Positions 34,634 to 43,020 of a stretch of DNA of 64,000 bases are shown piece by piece. The notes beneath the pieces are model-generated. The model did not search any database. It was not told where the DNA came from and saw nothing but the letters and a program-made list of their open reading frames with translations. Each line of letters opens with the position of its first letter. Position 1 is the stretch's first letter. Location of the stretch: contig CBDAQW010000037.1 in the NCBI GenBank assembly GCA_965199185.1, forward strand, positions 124,001 through 188,000. The letters are read 5' to 3'. A program made the position numbers and the translations under genes. This stretch comes from Endozoicomonas sp965199185 (GTDB lineage Bacteria; Pseudomonadota; Gammaproteobacteria; Pseudomonadales; Endozoicomonadaceae).

Positions 34634-34793
34634 ATCATATTTTCTGGCTTATTTGGCAGGTGCTTTGCAGATGCAACGACGGGAGCATAGCAAGCTATGT
34701 GAACAGAGTTGCAACACCGTACATGGATGCAGTAGATAAAGCAGCGTAGGAGTATTTGCCGAAAGAACATGGCCAAAAAATTAGAATATATGA
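34634..34793. repeat. MITE-like family 2, copy 1
   Basis: About 160 bp bounded by imperfect inverted ends: TCATATTTTCTGGCTTATTT on the left and, reversed, TCATATATTCTAATTTTTTG on the right. The core GCAACGACGGGAGCATAGCA then AGCTATGTGAACAGAGTTGC (34673-34712) recurs inverted at 60579-60620. No coding capacity is seen. Confidence 0.75.
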
Positions 34794-34797
34794 CTGG

Positions 34798-35292
34798 ATG
34801 TTTATAGCAATGCACAAAAAAAGCTACGCTTTAATGCGATCATTCTCATTTCGCATGGTGGTATTTATTATGTTTGCTCATTGTCGAAATCTCAATACGC
34901 AGGTTTGTGCTCAGAGAGACAGAGAGATACGGTATTTTCTTAAAATAATATCTCTTAGCCTGTTGCTCTTATTTAGTACTTTTTCATCATCCAGTGACAT
35001 TCGGCTGAATTTTAATCTTGGTGGTGAAGACTATCATTATGACTGCAATAGTTTCTACGACTGCCCAATTATATCGATTATGCTTATGTCTTCGGGTATG
35101 GCTATGGCAGCACTTGGATTAATAACTGCAGGAGTGATAATGGTTGGTACATCGCTAGTAGCTATTCCCATTTTTTTAATTGGTTCTGTGGTTTCAATTG
35201 TAGCTTCAATCAACGCATTAGTATGGGCTTTGAGATATCCCATTATTGCTATTGGAGTGCCAATAGGCATTATTTTATCTTATGGTCTCTGA
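34798..35292 (+). CDS. Unknown membrane protein
   Basis: The frame opens at 34756 inside the MITE-like repeat; starts after the repeat (34798 or 34810) are more likely, giving about 160 residues. The sequence has an N-terminal hydrophobic helix (IISLSLLLLFSTFSSSSD, possible signal peptide after a cytoplasmic lead), a short acidic periplasmic stretch with two cysteines (YDCNSFYDCP), and three packed hydrophobic glycine-rich segments. I recognise no family. No partner gene is apparent: the MITE separates it from cbrB and the next genes are convergent. Confidence 0.5.
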   Translation: MFIAMHKKSYALMRSFSFRMVVFIMFAHCRNLNTQVCAQRDREIRYFLKIISLSLLLLFSTFSSSSDIRLNFNLGGEDYHYDCNSFYDCPIISIMLMSSGMAMAALGLITAGVIMVGTSLVAIPIFLIGSVVSIVASINALVWALRYPIIAIGVPIGIILSYGL

Positions 35293-35369
35293 CATATCGC
35301 ATGATGCAAATGTTTACAGCTTGTCCTACAAAATAAATTCCAAACAGAAAATAACATCAGCCTGATGAG

Positions 35370-36416
35370 TTATTTTCGATCACTGGAAGGGGCTTTCAGA
35401 TTATTAAGTCTTACTTCCAGTTGTCTGGTTTTGTAGTTATCTAGGGCATCCAGCGCTTCTTTGCGATGTCGAGGTTCGCCCTTCAGTACTACATTAATAA
35501 ACGCTTCTGAAATATTTTCGGCCATTTCCGGTTTTTTGAGTGCATTAGCCAGAGCCTCCAGCATCAGTCCACGATAACGCCCCTGTTCTGGTATGGTCAG
35601 TTTTGAAGCGTGCCGATCAGCAAGCACCTGTTTCAGATCGTCCAGTGTTTTATGGTTAATAATTTGATTCCTTAACTGCTCAAAAGTTTTGGTCGTACCA
35701 CGAATACCTTTGAGCTGATTACTTAATTCACTGGACATTAGTCCACCAGTCAGGTTCGACTTATCTGACGCCTTTGATTTACCGGCTGATTTGGGTGTGT
35801 GAGCACTGAGCTTCTCAAACTGCTTCTGTAATCCTCTGGCTTCTTTCAAAGTAGATTTTATCTCAGAATTTAACGCAGCAAGCTCTTTATATTGATTCAT
35901 GATTTGGATGTCTTCCGTTGTTAACTCAGGAGCACTATCTAATAACAGGTCGTTCATATTCAGTGCCTGTTTAATAGGCGCTGCGGCCTTATTGGCTATT
36001 TTCAGCAGTTTGGTTAAATCCTGCTGTTGTGAGAGAAGATCTTCTATTGTCTTAGCATTGGATGATTTGTCAGACAGTTGTTGCTTTGCTGCCTCAATAT
36101 TGGTTTTGATAGTACGGAAGGTTTTATTCTGTTCTGACTGCACTTTCTGTCCGCTACCTGCTTTCAGACTAATCTGTTTCTTTACCTGAGTATCAGGCAC
36201 TTTCACTATTTTAAATTCTGACAGGGGTTTGTTTTTTCTCTTCAGTTTATTGATGATTTTATTAAGGAATGAGATCACTTTAGGAAGCTTGGAAACAGAA
36301 CTCCGATTCAACCGCCCCGGGTTAAGCGCTTTTGCCTGTTTTTCGAGATTAATTCCCTTCGTTCTTCCAAGGTCAATTTTACCAATGCCTGGAAGGTCTG
36401 AACCTATCCTACTCAT
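35370..36416 (-). CDS. Unknown basic coiled-coil protein
   Basis: This 348-residue protein is rich in Lys, Gln, Ser and Leu, without signal peptide or membrane helices. It has a disordered basic N-terminus (KLKRKNKPLSEFKIVKV region), predicted coils around residues 95-130 and 170-200, and a C-terminal globular-looking part (RYRGLMLEALANALKKPE, then NISEAFINVVLKGEPRHRK). No family is recognised. Its start overlaps the stop of the upstream coiled-coil gene (ATGA), so the two form one operon and probably one complex. Size and composition would fit secreted effectors or chaperone pairs, but nothing proves that. Confidence 0.7.
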   Translation of the reverse strand: MSRIGSDLPGIGKIDLGRTKGINLEKQAKALNPGRLNRSSVSKLPKVISFLNKIINKLKRKNKPLSEFKIVKVPDTQVKKQISLKAGSGQKVQSEQNKTFRTIKTNIEAAKQQLSDKSSNAKTIEDLLSQQQDLTKLLKIANKAAAPIKQALNMNDLLLDSAPELTTEDIQIMNQYKELAALNSEIKSTLKEARGLQKQFEKLSAHTPKSAGKSKASDKSNLTGGLMSSELSNQLKGIRGTTKTFEQLRNQIINHKTLDDLKQVLADRHASKLTIPEQGRYRGLMLEALANALKKPEMAENISEAFINVVLKGEPRHRKEALDALDNYKTRQLEVRLNNLKAPSSDRK

Positions 36417-37189
36417 CTCTTTTCTCCTTTTACCTTCTCGTTCAGACTGCGCTCGTAAATAAGAAAGGCTTTTCGGGCAACGTCTTCATCAATTCGGTTT
36501 TTCTGAAGTTTGTTAAATTCTTTCTGTAAAGCAATGACATTCTTTTCCAGTGTTTCCAGATTATTTATCTCTGACGAGCCATGCCCTGTTTGAGCTGCTT
36601 GTAACTTATGTTCAGCCGCATTGAGTTCGGCTTCCAGCTCCAGTTCGTGCTGCTGAATCTTTTTCAATTGCTCGTTAGCCGCAAGATATTCACTCTCTAG
36701 CTGCAACACATTGTCATCCGACGATGCAGTGGCCGCTTCAAGACAGTGGATGACTTCCAGCCGTTGTGCGGTGGTTTGGGAGTCCTGACGCCCTTCCAGT
36801 AAATCCAGTTGGTATTGTGTCTTTTCACAGGCCAGCTGAAGTCTGTTGAGTTGCTGCGGCGTTTTGCACTGATTTTTCTCTCTTCCCAGCTGATCCCAGG
36901 CTTTGCTATTCGCATCTCTGGCGTGATGAATGGCTTTCGCCAGTAAGTGCTGCTCGGACTTCCGTGGAGCCATAAGGCTGGCAAGGAATTTATAAAGCGG
37001 TACAGGTAAAAAATGCTTGATTCTGGCTCTAAGGCTTGGTTCGGAAAGAATAGAAACAACCTGTGTTTTTCTGTTGGTACTGCCCGAATGCCCCTGCTGT
37101 GGCGTACTATTGATAGTGTTTGATGGTGTTTTCGCCGGGTGCGTCGGGAAACGTCCCGACTCACCACCCACTGAACTGGTCTTGCTCAT
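36413..37189 (-). CDS. Unknown coiled-coil protein
   Basis: The 258-residue protein has a Ser/Thr/Pro-rich disordered N-terminus (SVGGESGRFPTHPAKTPSNT) of about 45 residues, a short hydrophobic patch (FLPVPLYKFLASLM), then long heptad coils (QHELELEAELNAAEHKLQAA, LEKNVIALQKEFNKLQKNR). There is no signal peptide. It is translationally coupled to the coiled-coil gene at 35370-36416. A polar, disordered N-terminus followed by coils recalls type III secreted proteins, but no secretion genes are in the window, so this stays a guess. Confidence 0.7.
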   Translation of the reverse strand: MSKTSSVGGESGRFPTHPAKTPSNTINSTPQQGHSGSTNRKTQVVSILSEPSLRARIKHFLPVPLYKFLASLMAPRKSEQHLLAKAIHHARDANSKAWDQLGREKNQCKTPQQLNRLQLACEKTQYQLDLLEGRQDSQTTAQRLEVIHCLEAATASSDDNVLQLESEYLAANEQLKKIQQHELELEAELNAAEHKLQAAQTGHGSSEINNLETLEKNVIALQKEFNKLQKNRIDEDVARKAFLIYERSLNEKVKGEKR

Positions 37190-37226
37190 TCAACATCCCT
37201 GTAATATGGCTATTACTTAAGGATAG

Positions 37227-39347
37227 TCAGCCACGCATCCAATTATGATATTTCTCCACCCAATTCAGTACACCCTGAGGAGCGTGGGCTCTTTTCCACT
37301 CACCTGCAGCGTATTTATTCGCTTCGCTCAGGGTTGGGTAGATATGAATAGTGCCCAGAATCTTATTTAATCCCAGACCATGCTTCATGGCGCTAATGTA
37401 TTCCGTAATCAACTCGCCGGCATGATAACCAACAATAGTAACGCCCAGAATCTTATCTTTGCCCGGAACCGTCAACACTTTGACAAAACCACGAGCCTCT
37501 TCATCGGCAATAGCACGATCAAGATCATCAATACCATAACGGGTCACTTCGTAAGCAATACCCTGCTCTTTGGCTTCCTGTTCGTTCAGACCCACACGAG
37601 CTACTTCAGGGTCAGTGAAGGTACACCAGGGAATCACCGAGTAATCGACTTTGAATTTCTTAAACCGTCCGAACAACGCATTAACAGCACAGTACCATGC
37701 CTGATGAGCCGCTGTGTGGGTAAACTGGTAAGGTCCTGCAACATCACCACAGGCATAGATATTCGGGTAACGAGTCTGCATGTAATCATTAACGGCAATG
37801 GTGCCTCGTTCGGTGATTTCAAGGTTGAGATCTTCCAGCCCCATATTAGCCGTGTTGGCTCTACGACCAACAGCAAACAGAACCACATCAAAGTCAATCT
37901 CTACATTTTGTCCATCAAACTCAGCTTCCAGCCATTGACGATCACCGTCTTTATGGAAAGCTTTGGCTTCATGTTTCAACTTGAGATTAACGCCATCTTT
38001 TCTGAACTGATCCATCACCAGTTCTGACACATCGGGGTCTTCACGGTGCAGTAATCGTGGTCCGTGATCCACCTGAGTCACATTAACACCAAGTCGGGAG
38101 AATGCCTGTGTCAGCTCACAGCCAATGGGCCCGCCGCCAATGACAAGCATCTTTTGAGGTTTTTCACGAATCTCCCAGATGGTATCTGACGTGTAATACT
38201 TTACGACTTCAACACCGGGTAGATTGGGTACATAAGGACGTCCACCACTGGCAATAACAATATTACGAGTCGTAATCCGACGACCATCGACTTCTACTTC
38301 CCAAGGGCTGACAACCTTTGCAGCACCCGTGATGCAATCAACGCCAAGCCCGGTATAACGTTCGATAGAGTCATGAGGCTCTACCTGTTTGATCACCGAC
38401 TGAACGCGCTCCATCACCGCTTTAAAGTTGACCTTATGAGAGACATCATCCAGACCAAACTCTTTTGCACGGTGCATGTAATGCGCCATTTTTGCAGAAC
38501 GAATCAGCGCCTTACTGGGAACACAACCTGTATTAAGGCAATCGCCGCCCATTTTATGTTTTTCAATCAGCGATACTTTGGACTTTACGGCTGCAGCAAT
38601 ATAACTACTGACCAGCCCTGCTGAACCACCACCAATCACAGTTAAGTTATTATCAAAACGAGTTGGCTTCTGATACCCCTTATAAACCCGCTGCGCACGC
38701 AGAAACTCAAGACCACTGCGGGCAATCCAGGGGAAAATGCCCAACAGCACAAAAGAGCCGATAAGCCCTGGTGTTAAAATTCCCTGAACCGACAACTCTT
38801 CCACCAGACCCAACTGAGCACCGGCATTCACATAAACAATGGTTCCCGGCAACATACCTAACTGGCTTACCCAGTAGAATGTGCGGGCACGCATAGGCGT
38901 CAGCCCCATTGCCAGATTAATCACAAAAAACGGCACCGCTGGAATCAGTCGCAACGTCAGCAAGTAGAAAGGACCGTCTTTCTTGACACCCTGATTGATG
39001 GTTTCAAGATGGCTTGAAAATTTATTTTGTACCCATTCCCTTAACAGTGTTCTGGAAAAAATAAACGACAGAGTTGCGCCAATAGTGCTGGCGAAAGAGA
39101 CCATTAACAGCGCAGGAACAAGACCAAAAATGGCTCCTCCCATTAAAGTCAGAATGGCAGCACCGGGGAGTGAAAGACCGGTCACCGCTACGTAGATTAG
39201 GAAAAAGACCGCCATAGTCAGTGACGGATCATCGGCATACAGAGATTGAAAGAAATCCACTGTCAAATATTGCTGACCATCGAACCCATAGAAAAGGGCT
39301 ATGGCTGCGGCAATAGCAGCTAGAAGCAAGATTTTAGTTTTATTCAT
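37227..39347 (-). CDS. TMEM64/DedA-like membrane domain fused to a disulfide oxidoreductase
   Basis: The frame opens at 39398; ATG 39347 (MNKTKILLLAAIAAA) is preferred, giving 706 residues. The first ~220 residues are a TVP38/TMEM64-type SNARE-associated membrane domain (SLPGAAILTLMGGAIFG; LRLIPAVPFFVINLAMG). The remaining ~470 are a FAD/NAD pyridine nucleotide-disulfide oxidoreductase: FAD site VIGGGSAGLVSSYIAAA, redox-active GGDCLNTGCVPSKALIRSA (CxxxxC), NAD site VIGGGPIGCELTQAFS, ACGDVAGPYQFTHTA, and a dimerisation domain ending HIYPTLSEANKYAAG, close to mercuric reductase-like enzymes. Such fusions occur in other proteobacteria; the substrate is unknown. It is divergent from hemB. Confidence 0.9.
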   Translation of the reverse strand: MNKTKILLLAAIAAAIALFYGFDGQQYLTVDFFQSLYADDPSLTMAVFFLIYVAVTGLSLPGAAILTLMGGAIFGLVPALLMVSFASTIGATLSFIFSRTLLREWVQNKFSSHLETINQGVKKDGPFYLLTLRLIPAVPFFVINLAMGLTPMRARTFYWVSQLGMLPGTIVYVNAGAQLGLVEELSVQGILTPGLIGSFVLLGIFPWIARSGLEFLRAQRVYKGYQKPTRFDNNLTVIGGGSAGLVSSYIAAAVKSKVSLIEKHKMGGDCLNTGCVPSKALIRSAKMAHYMHRAKEFGLDDVSHKVNFKAVMERVQSVIKQVEPHDSIERYTGLGVDCITGAAKVVSPWEVEVDGRRITTRNIVIASGGRPYVPNLPGVEVVKYYTSDTIWEIREKPQKMLVIGGGPIGCELTQAFSRLGVNVTQVDHGPRLLHREDPDVSELVMDQFRKDGVNLKLKHEAKAFHKDGDRQWLEAEFDGQNVEIDFDVVLFAVGRRANTANMGLEDLNLEITERGTIAVNDYMQTRYPNIYACGDVAGPYQFTHTAAHQAWYCAVNALFGRFKKFKVDYSVIPWCTFTDPEVARVGLNEQEAKEQGIAYEVTRYGIDDLDRAIADEEARGFVKVLTVPGKDKILGVTIVGYHAGELITEYISAMKHGLGLNKILGTIHIYPTLSEANKYAAGEWKRAHAPQGVLNWVEKYHNWMRG

Positions 39348-39466
39348 AAAGGACCGGCTCACAATACTTTTTAGTAGGTCTATTTTGTATAATGCCACTT
39401 TCGTACTCAGCGGAGAATAGCACCGCTGACCATTTTACAGACAGACAAGAATCTCTGGCGCCTGAT

Positions 39467-40471
39467 ATGATTTCACGTCCTTTTCCTACCGCTCGTCCCC
39501 GCCGGATGCGCTATGATGATTTCTCCCGCCGAATGATGCGTGAAACACGTCTGTCGGTGGATAATCTGATCTATCCAATATTTGTGCTCGAAGGTGACAA
39601 TAAACGCGAAGAAGTCCCTTCCATGCCCGGTGTTGAAAGACTGAGTATTGACCTCCTGGTAGAAGAAGCGGCAGAGCTGGTTGAACTGGGGATTCCTGCT
39701 GTAGCTCTGTTTCCGGTAACACCGACAGAAAAGAAATCAGACGGCGCAGAAGAAGCCTGGAACCCCGATGGTCTGGCTCAGCGTACGGTAAGAGCTCTAA
39801 AAAAAGCACAACCAGAACTTGGTGTGATTACCGATGTTGCCCTCGACCCATTTACCAGCCACGGGCTGGATGGTTTGATCGATGAAGAAGGTTATGTTCT
39901 GAACGATGAAACCGTTGAAGTACTGGTAAAACAGGCATTGTCTCATGCAGAAGCTGGTGCCGATATCGTAGCTCCTTCTGACATGATGGATGGACGTATT
40001 GGTGCCATTCGTAGTCAACTGGAAGCAGCCGGATATATTAACACCCGCATTATGGCTTACTCTGCCAAATATGCCTCCAGCTACTACGGTCCTTTTCGAG
40101 ACGCCGTTGGTTCTGCGGGCAATCTGGGCAAAAGTAATAAATTCAGCTTCCAGATGGATTTTGCCAACAGCGATGAAGCGCTGCACGAAGTCGCTGCAGA
40201 TCTGGCAGAAGGTGCGGATATGGTAATGGTTAAACCGGGCATGCCGTACCTGGATGTGGTTCGCCGGGTAAAAGATGAGTTCAAAGCGCCCACCTTTGTT
40301 TATCAGGTCAGCGGTGAATATGCGATGCATAAAGCCGCTGCTATCAATGGCTGGCTGGATGGCGATGCGGTCATGATGGAATCTCTGGTGTGTATTCGCC
40401 GGGCGGGGGCTGATGGCATTCTGACGTATTTTGCTAAAGATGCTGCTCGCATTCTCAAGAACCAAGCGTAG
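39467..40471 (+). CDS. hemB: Delta-aminolevulinic acid dehydratase (porphobilinogen synthase)
   Basis: The frame opens at 39392; ATG 39467 (MISRPFPTARPRRMRYDDFS) fits the family length (334 residues). HemB condenses two 5-aminolevulinate molecules to porphobilinogen in haem synthesis. The catalytic lysines are visible in YSAKYASSYYGPFRDA and MVMVKPGMPYLDVV. The metal site reads DVALDPFTSHGLDG, with aspartate/alanine where zinc enzymes have cysteines, so this is the magnesium-type form common in Pseudomonas relatives. It is followed by a repeat fragment and an IS-split gene. Confidence 0.96.
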   Translation: MISRPFPTARPRRMRYDDFSRRMMRETRLSVDNLIYPIFVLEGDNKREEVPSMPGVERLSIDLLVEEAAELVELGIPAVALFPVTPTEKKSDGAEEAWNPDGLAQRTVRALKKAQPELGVITDVALDPFTSHGLDGLIDEEGYVLNDETVEVLVKQALSHAEAGADIVAPSDMMDGRIGAIRSQLEAAGYINTRIMAYSAKYASSYYGPFRDAVGSAGNLGKSNKFSFQMDFANSDEALHEVAADLAEGADMVMVKPGMPYLDVVRRVKDEFKAPTFVYQVSGEYAMHKAAAINGWLDGDAVMMESLVCIRRAGADGILTYFAKDAARILKNQA

Positions 40472-40543
40472 CGATAGACTAAAACTTACCTTCGTCACCC
40501 CTGTAAAGGAGACTGCCTCAAACGGTGGCTTTGAACAAAAAAC

Positions 40544-40585
40544 ATAGATCGGTAACCCGAAGGGTTGCCGACGAATGTTGGTGCT
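40544..40585 (+). repeat. MITE-like family 1, end fragment
   Basis: ATAGATCGGTAACCCGAAGG then GTTGCCGACGAATGTTGGTG matches the left end of the element at 42880 (TAGATCGGTT...CCGAAGGGAGAAGCCGACAA). It can fold into the hairpin CGGTAACCC/GGGTTGCCG and may act as the hemB 3' barrier. Confidence 0.6.
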
Positions 40586-41009
40586 GCTTTACCAGTCTGA
40601 TTTATAAAAAATCATCTAGACTATAACAAGTTCATTATTAAATTATAGACGTCAAGATGAAGATAATTGGTAGAGTAATTACTACTGCAAGACCTTTTTT
40701 CGTGACTGTTTGTTGTGTTTTTATTTTGGGATATGGGGGCAGTGTTGCCGCTCGTCCTCCAGAAAATATGTTTGCGATATCCAGGCTGTTTTCCATGATA
40801 AAACCGGTTGGTTATGGATGGAATAATCCTGCATGGCAAGTCAATCTTGATGCCACACACGCAGTGCTGTACTCAATGTTGGACCCATTGAACAATATTT
40901 ATGATTCCCCTTTTTCTCATAACTCTGTTCTTGGTGGTTCCGGCCTTTATATGTTTCAAAACAGCCAGGTTAGAAGTATTACATTTCATAGTATTGATAT
41001 GCGCTCACA

Positions 41010-41603
41010 CTATGCGACAGTCTTTTCAAGACAAGCATAAGCCGTATGTTCCGCCCGAAAGAATCCCAGAATTTTCTTTTTCTTCCTCTGCAACGATTTA
41101 AGTCCAGAACTCACCGCGCGGAGAAATGCCTTTTTGGTTTTCAATGCCATACGGCCAATATGCCCTGATTTCAGAACACTCCAGACAAGTTCAACAGGGT
41201 TCAGTTCCGGTGAGTAGGGTGGCAGTAGCTGTATGTCAAGAAGCCGTTCTTCTTTCTTGAGATATTTCATGACTTTCTTGGCGCTGTGTGCAGAATGACC
41301 ATCGGTTACGATCATTACAGGACGATCATGTGATGCGACTATTTGCTTCAGAAACTTTATAAAGACATCCGCATTAAAGCGGCCGGTAATTGTCATGTAG
41401 CGCATGTGCCCTTCACCACTGACAGCGGCGATCATGTTGATGCCAAAGCGCGCGCCAGTTTTGGTGACAGTTGGCGTATAACCTTTTTTGCTCCAAGTTG
41501 TACCGGAGTGATAGTCAGAACGTATGCTCGCTTCATCAATGAAATAGATAATAGCCCCTTCCTCTTCCGCCTGTTTACGAAGAGCTGGATAACGTGTATC
41601 CAA
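41010..41603 (-). CDS. IS630 transposase, catalytic frame (orfB), copy 2
   Basis: Same 197-residue DDE half as in copy 1: FIDEASIRSDYH, MIVTDGHSAHSA and PPYSPELNPVELVW hold the catalytic acids. It is reached from orfA by a -1 slip on nine A (T9 on the plus strand at about 41616-41624). Compared with copy 1 there are seven silent substitutions within about 140 bases and none detected by eye elsewhere in the frame. Confidence 0.92.
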   Translation of the reverse strand: MDTRYPALRKQAEEEGAIIYFIDEASIRSDYHSGTTWSKKGYTPTVTKTGARFGINMIAAVSGEGHMRYMTITGRFNADVFIKFLKQIVASHDRPVMIVTDGHSAHSAKKVMKYLKKEERLLDIQLLPPYSPELNPVELVWSVLKSGHIGRMALKTKKAFLRAVSSGLKSLQRKKKKILGFFRAEHTAYACLEKTVA

Positions 41604-42090
41604 ATAATCCTGTACTTTTTTTTTCGCTCTGCTGCCAGGCTTTTCGCACTGGCCGCTGAGGCGTTAGACCCATTTTTCTGAGCATCTTACTGACAGCGGC
41701 AGGATGCATGGTGATGTTGAACTCTGTTTTGATCACCGCTGCGATGATGTCCCGAGACCACAGTGCTTTATAAAAACCGTAAAACGTTGGGTCTTTGGTG
41801 AGAATGATCTTTGAGAGTGTCTCTCGTTGCTCAGGCGAGAGTTTGGCGTTTTTACTGTGTGCGATGGGGCGTGTTTTTAACGCCTCCATGCCACCTTTTT
41901 TGTAACGATCAATCCAGCGGTAGATACAGGATCTATCTGTGCTGTATTCGACAGAAAGTGCTTGGACAGAAGCACCGTCTAACCATTTTTGAATAGCCTC
42001 GAACCGGATACTTTCTCGTACTTCGTGGGATACTTTGCGACCGTCAACTCTGCTCATGGATACCTCAACATCGGAGGTAACATGATACAT
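41575..42090 (-). CDS. IS630 transposase, N-terminal frame (orfA), copy 2
   Basis: Same 171-codon helix-turn-helix half as in copy 1, including IYRWIDRYKKGGMEALKTRP; ATG 42057 is an alternative start. It ends out of frame beyond the A9 run unless ribosomes slip back by one into orfB, producing the full transposase. Confidence 0.9.
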   Translation of the reverse strand: MYHVTSDVEVSMSRVDGRKVSHEVRESIRFEAIQKWLDGASVQALSVEYSTDRSCIYRWIDRYKKGGMEALKTRPIAHSKNAKLSPEQRETLSKIILTKDPTFYGFYKALWSRDIIAAVIKTEFNITMHPAAVSKMLRKMGLTPQRPVRKAWQQSEKKSTGLFGYTLSSSS

Positions 42091-42879
42091 GTTAAGGTGT
42101 CGTGTAGCATAGGCTCATATCAATAGAGAGCAATGTACTATCTCTTTTGAATATGACGACAAAGGAAGGATGATATCCCAAAAAAAAGATAAGCGTATTT
42201 GCTTAAACTTTACTCCCCTTGAACGTATTCGGTACAACAGCTTCAATCTTCCTGACTTGATCAGGCTAAACGGATTAGAATATTCATTGCATTACGATGA
42301 TCGACATAGACTGGCCTTCATCAAAAGAGAAAAAGAACCTGAAATATTGGATGATGCTATAGATCCATCTTCGACCGCAGCATCATTAACATCTTCGGCT
42401 AATTCTACATACGTATCATTGGTTGAATACCATTATGATGATCCGGATAACCCTTTTCATGCAACAACAATGATTATCAAATCACCTGAGAGTATAGAAA
42501 CAACCATCCAGCAAGATCATTTTCAATTTGAGCGAGATCTGAGAGGCCAATTGTCGAAAGTTAATGTTCAGCCCACTAAAACGACAAATGACATGCATGA
42601 ATCTCAATGGCGTTATATTTATGGTTATAATTTTTTCAACTTTTCGTTGTTAGGTGTGAGTGTCCGCAAAAATACAACAGAAAAAAAATCGCTACTGCAA
42701 TACGATATCTTTAATCGACTGATGGCTAAAGATACAACCATCTATATAGACAATAAAAAAGATCAAACCTATCGTGATTTCTTTTTCAATTATGAAGGCT
42801 GGACCGATAGAATTACGGGAGGGCGCATTTATTATGGAGATCGTGAAATTGCTTTCACTGCTAACTATTGAATAGTTTC

Positions 42880-43020
42880 GTAGATCGGTTCCCCCCCCCC
42901 CCGAAGGGAGAAGCCGACAATGTGCTAAAAGAGTGCTCAAAGAGCGCATAAAGGTTGGGTGTTTTTTCAGCATTGCATGCTGATTGTCGGCTTCTCACCC
43001 TCGGGCGAAAGCCAACCTAC
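42880..43020. repeat. MITE-like family 1, full copy with a 12-C tract
   Basis: This 141-bp element has long imperfect inverted ends: GTAGATCGGTT, the C tract, then CCGAAGGGAGAAGCCGACAA on the left; reversed, GTAGGTTGGCTTTCGCCCGA then GGGTGAGAAGCCGACAATCA on the right. The middle holds GTGCTCAAAGAGCGCATAAA and GCATTGCATGCTGATTGTCG. Twelve C in a row lie at 42891-42902. The potI stop codon lies inside its right end. Related pieces occur at 23554-23650 and 40544-40585. Confidence 0.8.

Larger units (their letters stand above)
40994..42123 (-). mobile_element. IS630-family insertion sequence, copy 2
   Basis: This 1130-bp element is in opposite orientation to copy 1, flanked by TA at 40992-40993 and 42124-42125, with the same inverted ends. 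Both transposase frames encode the same proteins as copy 1. It interrupts the secreted-protein gene 40657-42871. Confidence 0.95.
40657..42871 (+). pseudogene. Unknown secreted-protein gene split by IS630 copy 2
   Basis: The 5' part (40657-40993) has a signal peptide (PFFVTVCCVFILGYGGSVAA) and reads up to QVRSITFHS. The 3' part (from 42126) continues REQCTISFEYDDKGRMISQK to a stop at 42871. Deleting the 1130-bp element and one TA joins both exactly in frame as ITFHSREQCTISFEYDDKGR, giving 360 residues. The 3' part also forms its own open frame from ATG 42170 (233 codons), without secretion signal. The stretch YDDKGRMI recalls YD-repeat proteins, and NYEGWTDRITGGRIYYGDRE near the end looks similar, but no family is assigned. 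No other damage is visible, so the insertion is recent. Confidence 0.85.

Noticed and set aside
37227..39347. Oxidoreductase as the missing E3 of the branched-chain complex
   Set aside because: It has an N-terminal membrane domain and mercuric-reductase-like features and lies 8 kb away in another unit; a dedicated E3 elsewhere is more likely.
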